From: Planctomycetota bacterium | GTDB lineage: Bacteria > Planctomycetota > MHYJ01 > JACPRB01 | Length of the DNA: 9,386 bases | Reading direction: 5' to 3' | Assembly (NCBI GenBank): GCA_023261405.1 | Contig: JAHFOZ010000188.1 | Coordinates: 1-9,386, forward strand | In this document: positions 1-6,744 of the stretch, piece after piece | Numbering within the stretch: position 1 is the stretch's first letter | Layout of the letters: each line of letters begins with the position of its first letter | The notes under the pieces: generated by a model | The model's database searches: none | Seen by the model: only the letters and a program-made list of their open reading frames with translations | Told to the model about the DNA's origin: nothing | Position numbers and translations under genes: made by a program

Positions 1-738
1 CTGCCGGCGGAGCTCGCCCCGGAGCCGTCCCATGGCGCGGTCGATCCCGAGGATCTCCCCGAGGTAGTCGGAGCCGCCGGCCTTCTCGCGATCGGCGGGG
101 AGCGCCTTGTGCGGACTGTGCGGGTTCCCGAACCAGACCACCGCCAGGAATGGTTTCTTCGCCGCGGCCGCGCGGCCGATGAACCCCAGCGCTTCTTCCA
201 CGATGAGGTCCGAGCCGTCGCCCTTGAGCTCGACGGGCGTGCCGTTCCGGCTCATCGCGGGGTCGAGGTCGAAGAAGTTCGAGACCGAGAGCCACTCGTC
301 GAAGCCGAAGCGGCCGGGGTGGAGCGGATCGTCGGCGGCGATCGGCTTCCCGGGCCCGCTCACGCCGTTCAGGTGCCACTTCCCGAAGTGTCCCGTGGCG
401 TAGCCGGCGGACTTCAGGGCCTGCGCGACCGTCATCTCCTCGCGACGCAGCGGATACCCGAAGAGGAAGGTGCCGTAGCGGTTGGGATGCCGGCCGGTGA
501 GGACCGAGCCGCGGGTGGGAGAGCAGACCGGGGCCGCGGCGTAGAAGCGGTTGAATCGGAGGCCCGACGCGGCCATCTCGTCGAGGGTGGCGGTGCGAAT
601 CTTCTCCAGCCCGTTGTAGCTCACATCGCCCCAGCCCTGGTCGTCCGTCATGCAGAGGATGATGTTGGGGCGGTCCTGGGCGGCGTCCGGCGCCGCGAGG
701 GGAAGCGCGGCCGCGACGGCGATCAGGGTCTTGAACAT
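1..738 (-). CDS. Secreted sulfatase (arylsulfatase family), 3' end outside window
   Basis: Sulfatases hydrolyse sulfate esters, here probably of sulfated glycans or aryl sulfates outside the cytoplasm. The reading frame runs from an ATG at 738 without a stop to base 1 (246 codons seen), so the C-terminal part is missing. The N-terminus is a short signal peptide (about 20 residues, MFKTLIAVAAALPLAAPDAA). The mature protein opens with RPNIILCMTDDQGWGD, whose paired Asp are calcium ligands in this family. CSPTR at residues 72-76 is the sulfatase signature in which Cys72 would become formylglycine. GHFGKWHL further on is the second conserved block. It is therefore a Cys-type enzyme that needs a formylglycine-generating enzyme (not in the window). 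No clear Shine-Dalgarno precedes the ATG, but signal peptide and family length support this start. The specific substrate cannot be told. Confidence 0.93.
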   Translation of the reverse strand, partial: MFKTLIAVAAALPLAAPDAAQDRPNIILCMTDDQGWGDVSYNGLEKIRTATLDEMAASGLRFNRFYAAAPVCSPTRGSVLTGRHPNRYGTFLFGYPLRREEMTVAQALKSAGYATGHFGKWHLNGVSGPGKPIAADDPLHPGRFGFDEWLSVSNFFDLDPAMSRNGTPVELKGDGSDLIVEEALGFIGRAAAAKKPFLAVVWFGNPHSPHKALPADREKAGGSDYLGEILGIDRAMGRLRGELRRQ

Positions 739-758
739 GGGGGTCGATCATCGCCCGC

Positions 759-796
759 CCGGGCCGGAAAAACAAGCTCGGGCGATTCCGGCCCGG
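759..796. repeat. 11-bp perfect inverted repeat upstream of the sulfatase gene
   Basis: CCGGGCCGGAA (759-769) is exactly complementary to TTCCGGCCCGG (786-796), with a 16-nt A-rich loop. It lies 21 bases upstream of the sulfatase ATG (738). It could be a hairpin in the 5' leader of that mRNA or an operator. There is no T-tract after the stem on the plus strand, so a simple terminator is unlikely there. Its role is unknown. Confidence 0.6.
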
Positions 797-883
797 CGCG
801 CGCGTTCCTCCGCCCGATGAGCCTCTCGACCGAGTTTCCCGCTCGCACTCACCCCGGGAACCCCTTTCAGGCCCAGTTTTCAT

Positions 884-977
884 GCGGGCCATGAAGGGCT
901 CGACCTCCTTCGCGGCAGCGGCCTCCCACCCTCCCCGTTCTTTCCTCGTTCCACCCCTGTTGTTTCACCTATGCGCC
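884..977 (+). repeat. Dispersed intergenic repeat, copy A (partial)
   Basis: This 87-nt block (884-970) matches 6645-6737 (copy B) with about six substitutions and one 6-nt deletion (TCATCC missing after position 908), and matches 8598-8691 (copy C) less closely in its second half. The similarity to copy B continues a few bases further to GCGCC at 977. The left 60 to 70 nt present in copies B and C, including their hairpin, are absent here. It lies in the divergent gap between the sulfatase and the M50 protease gene, in the same orientation as the other copies. The right half is strongly pyrimidine-rich on the plus strand. Confidence 0.85.
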
Positions 978-1021
978 GGACTTGGACCCAAGCGAAAGAG
1001 AGATGAGATAGACTTGGCGTT

Positions 1022-2215
1022 GTGAGTAAATTCCTGCGGCATGTGGCTTGCCTTGCCTTCATCGCCACGGCCGCTTGGGTGGTGGCTTGGGCCGTCCCAT
1101 CGAAAGACTGGCACCTCCTGGCGGAGATTTGGGGTTCTGCTGCCTTGATTTTCGTGGCCGCTGCTGCGGTCCCCTTCTTGGCGGTCCTCCTCCACGAGCT
1201 GGCGCACGGGCTGGCGGCTGTTTGTACGGGATACCGGATTTACTGCATTTGCGTCTGGGCGCCAGTGCCCCTTTTCCACGTTAAGGTGTTAGGGAAGTGG
1301 TTTGTCTTCGGGAACTTCCTCCGGGGGGCGGGGTACTGCATCGCTTATCCAAAGCGACTTCGACGTTCTTTGCCACTCCTCTACCCCACAGCGGGCCCCT
1401 TGGCGAACTTTGTCTTGATGGTGGTCGGGGCACTGGGATGGGCACGGTTCTCGGGAAGTTGGTTTGCAATCTGGCTGGCCGGGACCGCGATCGTGAACGC
1501 CATTTACCTGGTCTCCGGACTTGCCCGATCGACGGCGTGGATCGCCGGCAGGCCGACCCTCACCGACGGAGCCAGAATGCTCGAGGCCCTTCGCCCGCTT
1601 GGAGAACGAGAGCGGGCCCGATTGAAGCTTGAATACGCTTGGGGCTTGGCCGTGGAGGGAAGGCTCGACGAGGCCGAGGTGATGGTTGGAGAATGCGCAA
1701 TGGAGTTTCCCAATCAGAGGGAGGTCGACAGCTTCCGGGCTTCGCTTCTCCAGGGTCGCGGCCGGTTAAAGGAGGCGTTCACGCTTCTGGAGGGCTGTTT
1801 GAGGGACGCGGAGGTGGGAGACGACGCGGGGGCGGCGCTGGCTCTACTTCTGTGCGCGGAGGGAGATCTTCGCAACCTGGAGAGAGCCGACACCCTCTCA
1901 CGAGAGGTCCTCGCGAAGGCCCCGGGAGTTGATCGCCTTTCTATGATAAGAGGTATCGTTCTACTCACGTCCGACAGAACTCAGGAGGCCAAGTCGTATT
2001 TCAATTACGCATACGAGCGTCTCTTGGACCCTGCAGCTCGCGGATACGTAGCGACGGTGATGGCGCTCTACTGCGCTCAAGAGAATGACTTCCGTCGCGC
2101 CGGCCGGTATCTCCGCCAAGCGCTCTATTTGGGAGCGCGACCTTCGGCAGTGCGATCGTTCGCCCGAAGAATTAGGCAGCTGAAGAAGTTATCCCCCGGA
2201 GCATCTGCAGCCTAA
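1022..2215 (+). CDS. M50-type membrane metalloprotease with TPR-like C-terminal tail
   Basis: Predicted intramembrane zinc protease of the site-2 protease type, 397 residues. HELAH at residues 58-62 sits inside a hydrophobic segment and supplies the two His ligands and catalytic Glu. A second core segment carries YPTAGPLANF (121-130). TDGARML (181-187) resembles the conserved DG block that gives the third metal ligand. Hydrophobic segments lie at about 8-25, 38-56, 122-140 and 145-168. From about residue 195 the protein is soluble and made of helical pairs (RLDEAE, GRLKEAF, RAGRYLRQAL) typical of tetratricopeptide repeats, probably for binding a partner or substrate. The start is GTG at 1022 with only a weak ribosome site; no better start keeps the first membrane segment. 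TTA codons and AT-rich third positions set it apart from neighbours, hinting at transfer. It could be a degenerate homologue without protease activity. Confidence 0.8.
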   Translation: MSKFLRHVACLAFIATAAWVVAWAVPSKDWHLLAEIWGSAALIFVAAAAVPFLAVLLHELAHGLAAVCTGYRIYCICVWAPVPLFHVKVLGKWFVFGNFLRGAGYCIAYPKRLRRSLPLLYPTAGPLANFVLMVVGALGWARFSGSWFAIWLAGTAIVNAIYLVSGLARSTAWIAGRPTLTDGARMLEALRPLGERERARLKLEYAWGLAVEGRLDEAEVMVGECAMEFPNQREVDSFRASLLQGRGRLKEAFTLLEGCLRDAEVGDDAGAALALLLCAEGDLRNLERADTLSREVLAKAPGVDRLSMIRGIVLLTSDRTQEAKSYFNYAYERLLDPAARGYVATVMALYCAQENDFRRAGRYLRQALYLGARPSAVRSFARRIRQLKKLSPGASAA

Positions 2216-2309
2216 GTTGGCCCCGGCGTCTGCCCCGGCCTTCCCTCATCGCTCTTCCTTGGATACCGCCCGCGGACTACGATGGACGGCGATATCCGAA
2301 GGGGGCCCC

Positions 2310-2945
2310 ATGGCGCGCATCCCGCTCTGGCTCAAGATCACGTGGAGCGTGTGGCTGCTGGCCTGGGCGCCGGCCTACGCGATGCACTACGGGGCGCACG
2401 CCTTCCTCTGGTTCTGCGACATCAGCAACTTCGCGCTCGGCGTGGCGCTCTGGACGGGGAGCCGCCTCCTCTTCTCGTGGCAGGCCGTCTCGGTGCTGCT
2501 CGTCCAGCTCGTCTGGTGCTTCGACCTCGCCTCGCGGCTCCTCTTTGGCGTCCATCCCGCGGGGGCCACGTACTACATGTTCGACCCCGCCATCCCGCTC
2601 CCGATCCGGCTGCTCTCGCTCTTCCACGTGGCCGCCGCGGCGCTCATGATCTGGGCCTTGTGGAAGTTCGGCTACGACCGGCGGGCGTTCCTCTTTCAGA
2701 CGGCGACCGCGGCCGCGGTGCTCCCGCTCTCGTGGCTCGCGGGCGCCCGGGAGAACCTCAACTGGACCTGGGGCCTCTTCAGGGAAAACCAGGCGTGGAT
2801 GTCACCGCTCGCCTACCTGGGCCTCTGCATGCTGGCCTACCCGCTGGTCCTCTTCCTCCCGGCCCACCTGCTCTTCGCCTACGTCTGGCCGCGCCGGTCT
2901 ACTGGCCGCGGACCTGCGCCCACGCCTCGAGGAGCTTCTTCTTGA
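2310..2945 (+). CDS. Conserved multi-pass membrane protein of unknown function
   Basis: A 211-residue protein with about six hydrophobic segments (roughly 8-28, 32-50, 54-76, 97-118, 126-143, 165-192) rich in Trp and Tyr. No catalytic motif is recognisable. Features that may help place it are CDISNF near residue 37, the GATYYMFDP block near 85, and a short charged loop GYDRR between the fourth and fifth segments. I remember similar uncharacterised membrane proteins with this Trp-rich start and CDI motif, but can give no function. The start is the ATG at 2310 preceded by GGGGG a few bases upstream; a longer in-frame reading from 2217 has no ribosome site and would prepend a Pro/Ser-rich segment before the first membrane helix. 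The last 47 bases overlap the 3' end of potD on the opposite strand. Confidence 0.75.
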   Translation: MARIPLWLKITWSVWLLAWAPAYAMHYGAHAFLWFCDISNFALGVALWTGSRLLFSWQAVSVLLVQLVWCFDLASRLLFGVHPAGATYYMFDPAIPLPIRLLSLFHVAAAALMIWALWKFGYDRRAFLFQTATAAAVLPLSWLAGARENLNWTWGLFRENQAWMSPLAYLGLCMLAYPLVLFLPAHLLFAYVWPRRSTGRGPAPTPRGASS

Positions 2946-3912
2946 GGTCCGCCGGCGGCTCGGCCAGGAACGCGCAGCGCTTGAGGTCGGCCTCCGAGGG
3001 ATAGACCATCGGGTTCTCCAGGACCTCCTTCTTCACGAGCTTCTGCGCGGGCTCGTTCGGGCCGGCAAAGAACACCTCGTTCGTGATCGCCGCCGAGACC
3101 TCGGGCCGGAGGATGTAGTCGATGAACCGATGGGCGAGGTCGACGTTCTTCGCGCCCCGGGCGATGCACAGGTTGTCGATCCAGAGCGTGCCGCCCTCTT
3201 TGGGGATGACGAAGGCGACCGGCCCGTCCTTCGCCGCCTGCACCGCGTCGCCGTTGAACGACTGCGAGAGGAGCGCCTCGCCCTTGCCGAGCTGCTCCTT
3301 GGGGGTCGAGGTCCATGCCTTGGGCTTGAGCTCCTTGAGTTTCGCCGCCGCCTTGTCGATCGCGTCGGGCGTGAGCGCCGTGGGGGAGCCGCCCGTGACC
3401 CAGAGCGCCGCCGCGAAGACCTCCCGCGGGTCGCCCAGCAGGGTCTGCTTCCCCGCGAGCTTCGGGTCCCAGAGCGCCGCCCACGAGTCGGGCGCGGGCG
3501 TCACCTTCTCCTTGTTGTACGCGAGGCCCGTCGTGCCCCACATGTACGGCACCGAGCGCTCGTTCCGGGGATCGAACGAAAGCCCGCGGAACTTCGCCTG
3601 GATGTTCTTCAGGTTCGGGATCTTCGAGAGGTCGAGCTTCTCCACCAGGCCCTGCGCGATGAAGCCGGGGAGGATCTCGTCGTTCACGATCGCCACGTCG
3701 TAGCCGGAGGGCGGCCGCGAGAGCTTCGAGCGCAGCTGCTCGCTCGAGGTGATCTCGTCGACCTTCACCTTGCAGCCGGTCTCCTTTTCGAAGTTGGAGA
3801 TCGTGTCCGCGGCGAAGTAGTCGCCCCAGTTGAAGACGTGCAGCTCGAGGCTCCCCTTAGAGTCGGGCGAGCAGCCCGCGAGGAGCGCCAAGGCGAGAAG
3901 GGATCGTCTCAT
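2899..3912 (-). CDS. potD: Spermidine/putrescine-binding lipoprotein PotD
   Basis: Substrate-binding protein of the polyamine ABC importer, 337 residues (E. coli PotD has 348). The signal sequence is very short and ends in a lipobox, LLAGC, so Cys14 should be lipidated and the protein anchored outside the cytoplasmic membrane. The mature start LHVFNWGDYF matches the PotD/PotF opening. DPREVF (161-166) carries the Glu (E164) equivalent to the polyamine-binding Glu of E. coli PotD. GGTLWIDNL (240-248) contains the Trp and Asp (W244, D246) that contact the substrate in that family. YMWGTTGLAYN and the RPEV block near 270 are also family hallmarks. It is the last gene of potABCD; its ATG overlaps the potC stop as ATGA. 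Whether spermidine or putrescine is preferred cannot be decided from sequence alone. Confidence 0.93.
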   Translation of the reverse strand: MRRSLLALALLAGCSPDSKGSLELHVFNWGDYFAADTISNFEKETGCKVKVDEITSSEQLRSKLSRPPSGYDVAIVNDEILPGFIAQGLVEKLDLSKIPNLKNIQAKFRGLSFDPRNERSVPYMWGTTGLAYNKEKVTPAPDSWAALWDPKLAGKQTLLGDPREVFAAALWVTGGSPTALTPDAIDKAAAKLKELKPKAWTSTPKEQLGKGEALLSQSFNGDAVQAAKDGPVAFVIPKEGGTLWIDNLCIARGAKNVDLAHRFIDYILRPEVSAAITNEVFFAGPNEPAQKLVKKEVLENPMVYPSEADLKRCAFLAEPPADLKKKLLEAWAQVRGQ

Positions 3913-4685
3913 CGTCCGCCTCCTGTCACCGGGACCCGGGAGAGCCGGAGCGCCGCCACAACCAGGACCAGCGACGCCCCAAGGATGAGCGTGGAGACCG
4001 CGTTGATCTCCGGGGTCACCCCCATCCGCGCCGCCATGGCGTACACCTTCCACGGCAGTGTCATGTTCCCCGTGCCCGCGGTGAAATACGTTATCACGAA
4101 ATCGTCGAACGACAAAGTAAAGGCGAGGAGCGCGCCGGAGACCACCCCCGGCAGGATCGCCGGGAAGGTCACCTTCCGGAAGGCGCCCCAGGGAGTCGCG
4201 CCCAGGTCCTGCGCCGCGAGTTCCAGCGTCCGGTCCGTCCCCTGCAGGCGCGCCGAGACTACGATCGCCACGTACGAGAGGTTGAACGTGGCGTGGGCGA
4301 TCACGGCGGTCGCCAGCGATAAGCCCGTCCCGAGGGCGTGGAAGAGCGCGAAGAGGCCGATGCCCATCACGATGTCCGGGACCATGACCGGGAGGGAGAC
4401 GAGCGTGTTCCAGAGGCGCTTCCCCGGGAAGGAGCGCCGCGCCGCGAGCGCCGCCGCGGTCCCGAGCGCGACGGCGAGGACGGTCGACGCCGCGGCCAGG
4501 ACGAGCGTCTTCCAGACCGCGTCCTGGATGTTGTGGTCGCCCAGCGTCTTCCGGTACCAGTCGAGCGTGAAGCCCGTCCAGCGCGGGCGCCTCGACGCGT
4601 TGAACGAGAAGACCCCCATGACGGCGATCGGGACGTAGAGGGTCACGAGCACGAGGCCCGTCCACGCGCCCAGGAGCTTCCTCAT
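3909..4685 (-). CDS. potC: Polyamine ABC transporter permease PotC
   Basis: Inner-membrane permease subunit, 258 residues (E. coli PotC 264), which pairs with PotB to form the polyamine channel. It has about six membrane helices; the first is LVLVTLYVPIAVMGVFSF (11-28). LPVMVPDIVMGIGL (98-111) is a PotC-type block. The EAA loop, which docks onto the ATPase PotA, is at about 155-181 (LAAQDLGATPWGAFRKVTFP). SFDDFVITYFTAG (192-204) corresponds to the conserved SLDD-type block near the C-terminus. The start at ATG 4685 overlaps the potB stop as ATGA, and its own TGA overlaps potD in the same way, so translation is probably coupled. A longer open frame upstream of 4685 only reflects the absence of stops in GC-rich DNA. 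Confidence 0.93.
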   Translation of the reverse strand: MRKLLGAWTGLVLVTLYVPIAVMGVFSFNASRRPRWTGFTLDWYRKTLGDHNIQDAVWKTLVLAAASTVLAVALGTAAALAARRSFPGKRLWNTLVSLPVMVPDIVMGIGLFALFHALGTGLSLATAVIAHATFNLSYVAIVVSARLQGTDRTLELAAQDLGATPWGAFRKVTFPAILPGVVSGALLAFTLSFDDFVITYFTAGTGNMTLPWKVYAMAARMGVTPEINAVSTLILGASLVLVVAALRLSRVPVTGGGR

Positions 4686-5428
4686 ACGAGCCCCTCGGTC
4701 TTGCGCGAGCGGAAGTAGAGGCCCGTGAGGAGGAGGGTGGCGGCCATGAGGACGAGCGTGAGCATCGCCCCGGCGGCCGGCGTGTTCGTGGTGCCGAAGT
4801 GGAGGTCGATCTGGTTCCCGATGAGCTGGACGGTCCCGCCGCTGATCACCTCGGGGATCGCGAAGGCGCCGAGGACGGGGATAAAGACGAGGATGCACCC
4901 GGCGGCGATCCCCGGCATCGTGAGGGGCACGGTGACCTTCCAGAAGGTGGCCGCGGGGGACGCGCCCAGGTCCTGCGAGGCCTCGAGCAGGCGGCGGGGA
5001 AGCTTCTCGATTGAGGCATACAGCGGCAGCACCATGAACGGGAGGTAGCCGTGGAAGAGGGCGAAGACCACGAGGCTTACTTTGGATTCGATCTCCAGGG
5101 GCCGCAGGACGAACATGAGGGCGTACGTGCGCACGAGGAGGTTCGTCCAGAAGGGGAGCACGACGAGGAAGAGGAGGAGGTTGCGCCGTCCCGGCGAGCA
5201 GCCCGCGATGAAGTAGGCCACGGGGTAGCCCGCCGCGAGGCAGAGCGCGGTGGCCGCGAGCGCGATCCAGGTCGAGCGCCCCAGCATGCGGAGCGTGAGC
5301 GGGTCCTTGAGCGTGGCGAAGCCGTCCGGCGAGAAGGCCGCCGCGGCGACAAGCGCCGTGGGGACGAGCATGAAGGCCGCGAGCCAGAGCGTCGGGGGCA
5401 GGAAGAGCGCCAGGAAGCGGCGCCTCAC
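4682..5428 (-). CDS. potB: Polyamine ABC transporter permease PotB
   Basis: Second permease subunit, 248 residues, shorter than E. coli PotB (about 275) mainly at the N-terminus. The protein begins RRRFLALFLPPTLWL with a membrane segment at about 8-32. LPFWTNLLVRTYAL (91-104) matches the WTNxLxRxY block typical of PotB. The EAA loop lies at about 149-173 (EASQDLGASPAATFWKVTVP). IPEVISGG (191-198) and the region GNQID are conserved near the last helices. The chosen start is a GTG at 5428 that overlaps the potA TGA as GTGA; any upstream start would extend deep into potA. The 4-nt overlap with potA and with potC points to one mRNA with coupled translation and a fixed subunit ratio. Confidence 0.92.
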   Translation of the reverse strand: MRRRFLALFLPPTLWLAAFMLVPTALVAAAAFSPDGFATLKDPLTLRMLGRSTWIALAATALCLAAGYPVAYFIAGCSPGRRNLLLFLVVLPFWTNLLVRTYALMFVLRPLEIESKVSLVVFALFHGYLPFMVLPLYASIEKLPRRLLEASQDLGASPAATFWKVTVPLTMPGIAAGCILVFIPVLGAFAIPEVISGGTVQLIGNQIDLHFGTTNTPAAGAMLTLVLMAATLLLTGLYFRSRKTEGLV

Positions 5429-6435
5429 TTCGGCAGCACCCGCACGTCCTCGGGCCGCCACGACACGGTGGCGGGTTCGCCCGGGCGGACACGCGCGTCC
5501 GGGTCCTCCGCGACGAGCCGGCGGTCGCCGGCGCGCAGGACGATCGAGGTCGAGGCGCCCTGGTAGAGGACCTCCTCGACGAGGGCCGCGAGGCCCGGCC
5601 CTCCGTTCACGCGGACCTTCTCGGGGCGGACCATGAGGGTGACGTCGCCGACGGCGCGGCACTCGATCGAGAGCCCGTCGGCCGTGCGGACCATGGTGCC
5701 GTCGCCCCTGCCGTCGAAGAAGTTGCCCGAGCCCACGAAGCCGGCCACGAAGCGCGTGGCGGGGGTCTCGTAGACCTCGCGCGGCGGCCCCGTCTGCTCG
5801 ATCCGTCCGGCGTTCATGACGGCGACGCGGTCGGACATCGCGAGGGCCTCCTCCTGGTCGTGGGTGACGTAGAGGAAGGTCATGCCGAGCGAGCGCTGGA
5901 GGCGGCGGAGCTCCTCCTGGAGTCCCTGGCGCAGCTTGAGGTCGAGGGCGGAGAGGGGCTCGTCGAGGAGGAGGACGCGCGGGCCGGTGACGATGGCGCG
6001 CGCGAGGGCGGTGCGCTGCTGTTCGCCGCCGGAGAGCGTCGTCACGGCGCGCCGCTCGTACCCCGCGAGGCCCACCTGCTCGAGCGCGGCGCGGACGCGG
6101 CCCTCGATGTCGGGGGCCTTCTGGATGCGCAGCCCGAACGCCACGTTGCCCGCGACGTCGAGGTGCGGGAAGAGCGCGTAGTTCTGGAAGACCATGTTGA
6201 CGTCGCGCCGGTGGGGCGGCACGCCGGCCATGTCGCGGCCGGCGAGCTCGATCGTGCCCTCGTCGGGCGACTCGAAGCCGGCGACGAGCCGCATGAGGGT
6301 GGTCTTGCCGCAGCCGGAGGGACCGAGGAGGGAGAAGAACTCGCCCCGGCGGATCTGGAGGGTGATGCCGTCGCACGCGCGCCGCCCGCCGAAGCCCTTC
6401 ACGACGCCGCGCACCGAAACGTCGAACTCATCCAC
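5425..6435 (-). CDS. potA: Polyamine ABC transporter ATP-binding protein PotA
   Basis: Cytoplasmic ATPase that powers polyamine import, 336 residues. All ABC motifs are intact: Walker A GPSGCGKTT (38-46), Q-loop in VFQNYALFPH (82-91), signature LSGGEQQ (134-140; usual form LSGGQQQ), Walker B VLLLDEP (154-160), D-loop SALD and switch His in THDQEEA (191-197). The C-terminal third, from about 235, is a TOBE-type regulatory domain (SGNFFDG, LMVRPEKVRV, SWRPEDVRVLP), as in PotA and other CUT1-like ATPases. The preferred start is GTG at 6435, with GGAGG 11 bases upstream (6451-6447). A longer frame to 6510 would run through the promoter candidate and palindrome, has no ribosome site and adds residues with no counterpart in the family. 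First gene of potABCD. Confidence 0.92.
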   Translation of the reverse strand: MDEFDVSVRGVVKGFGGRRACDGITLQIRRGEFFSLLGPSGCGKTTLMRLVAGFESPDEGTIELAGRDMAGVPPHRRDVNMVFQNYALFPHLDVAGNVAFGLRIQKAPDIEGRVRAALEQVGLAGYERRAVTTLSGGEQQRTALARAIVTGPRVLLLDEPLSALDLKLRQGLQEELRRLQRSLGMTFLYVTHDQEEALAMSDRVAVMNAGRIEQTGPPREVYETPATRFVAGFVGSGNFFDGRGDGTMVRTADGLSIECRAVGDVTLMVRPEKVRVNGGPGLAALVEEVLYQGASTSIVLRAGDRRLVAEDPDARVRPGEPATVSWRPEDVRVLPK

Positions 6436-6464
6436 TCCTGACGTCACCTCCGAAACAGGACCGG

Positions 6465-6480
6465 CGTGATTGATATCACG
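6465..6480. promoter_or_regulatory. Palindromic operator candidate at the potA promoter
   Basis: CGTGAT and ATCACG form a perfect 6-bp inverted repeat around TGAT. The site covers the candidate -10 box of potA and lies about 30 bases upstream of the GTG start, a typical place for a repressor. No regulator gene lies next to it except the TetR at 6745-7353, whose own sites (7350-7388) have a different sequence, so the binding protein is unknown. Confidence 0.5.
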
Positions 6481-6498
6481 TCGGGGTTTCCAGTGCAA
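6470..6498 (-). promoter_or_regulatory. Candidate sigma-70-type promoter for potABCD
   Basis: On the minus strand TTGCAC (6498-6493) and TATCAA (6475-6470) are spaced by 17 bases. The -35 box matches three of six and the -10 four of six consensus positions, so this is a weak match supported mainly by the spacing, the overlap with the palindrome at 6465-6480 and the position upstream of potA. Transcription would start near 6463, giving a leader of about 28 bases with GGAGG. Confidence 0.4.
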
Positions 6499-6550
6499 TA
6501 GGGGGGACACGCGGATTGAATCATCGACAATTGGATCCTGAGGCCATGGA

Positions 6551-6572
6551 CGGCTCCAGCAGGGCGGAGCCG
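6551..6572. repeat. GC-rich hairpin between potA and repeat copy B
   Basis: CGGCTCC (6551-6557) pairs with GGAGCCG (6566-6572) around an 8-nt loop. No T-run follows on either strand, so it is not a typical intrinsic terminator. It lies in the 309-nt gap between the start of potA and the end of tetR, which otherwise holds the potA promoter region and repeat copy B. Confidence 0.45.
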
Positions 6573-6576
6573 AGTA

Positions 6577-6744
6577 GTCCCGCGGCCCAGCCCTGCCCCC
6601 TCCTTACTTCCTTTTACGATAGGTCGCCCTCGCCTTCGGCTCGGGCGGGCCATGAAGGGTTCGGCCTCCTCATCCTTCGCGGCAGCGGTCTCGCACTCTC
6701 CCCGTTCTTTCCTCGTTCCACCCCTTTTGTTTCACCTGTGCGCC
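6577..6744 (+). repeat. Dispersed intergenic repeat, copy B (full length)
   Basis: This block is similar along about 160 nt to 8528-8691 (copy C), including 63 bases that are identical (6626-6688 = 8579-8641), and its right half (6645-6737) matches copy A at 884-970. The order from left is a GTCCCGCGGC edge, a C-rich stretch, a hairpin (GCCC-tc-GCC-ttc-GGC-tc-GGGC at 6626-6646), the GCGGGCCATGAAGGG core, and a pyrimidine-rich tail ending TTGTTTCACCT. The right edge abuts the tetR stop codon (6747-6745). Flanking genes are both on the minus strand while the repeat has the same orientation as the other two copies. Confidence 0.9.

Noticed and set aside
109..894. Long plus-strand reading frame opposite the sulfatase gene
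   Set aside because: Arg/Glu/Gly-rich translation without family motifs; the minus strand encodes a sulfatase with signal peptide and CSPTR. It is a GC-driven shadow.
884..970. Repeat copies as Rho-type or intrinsic terminators
   Set aside because: The pyrimidine-rich tail is suggestive, but copies A and B do not lie downstream of plus-strand genes needing termination, and no stem plus T-run is present.
3130..4638. 502-codon plus-strand frame opposite potC and potD
   Set aside because: No recognisable domain, composition typical of antisense GC-rich coding DNA, and both minus-strand genes have intact family motifs.
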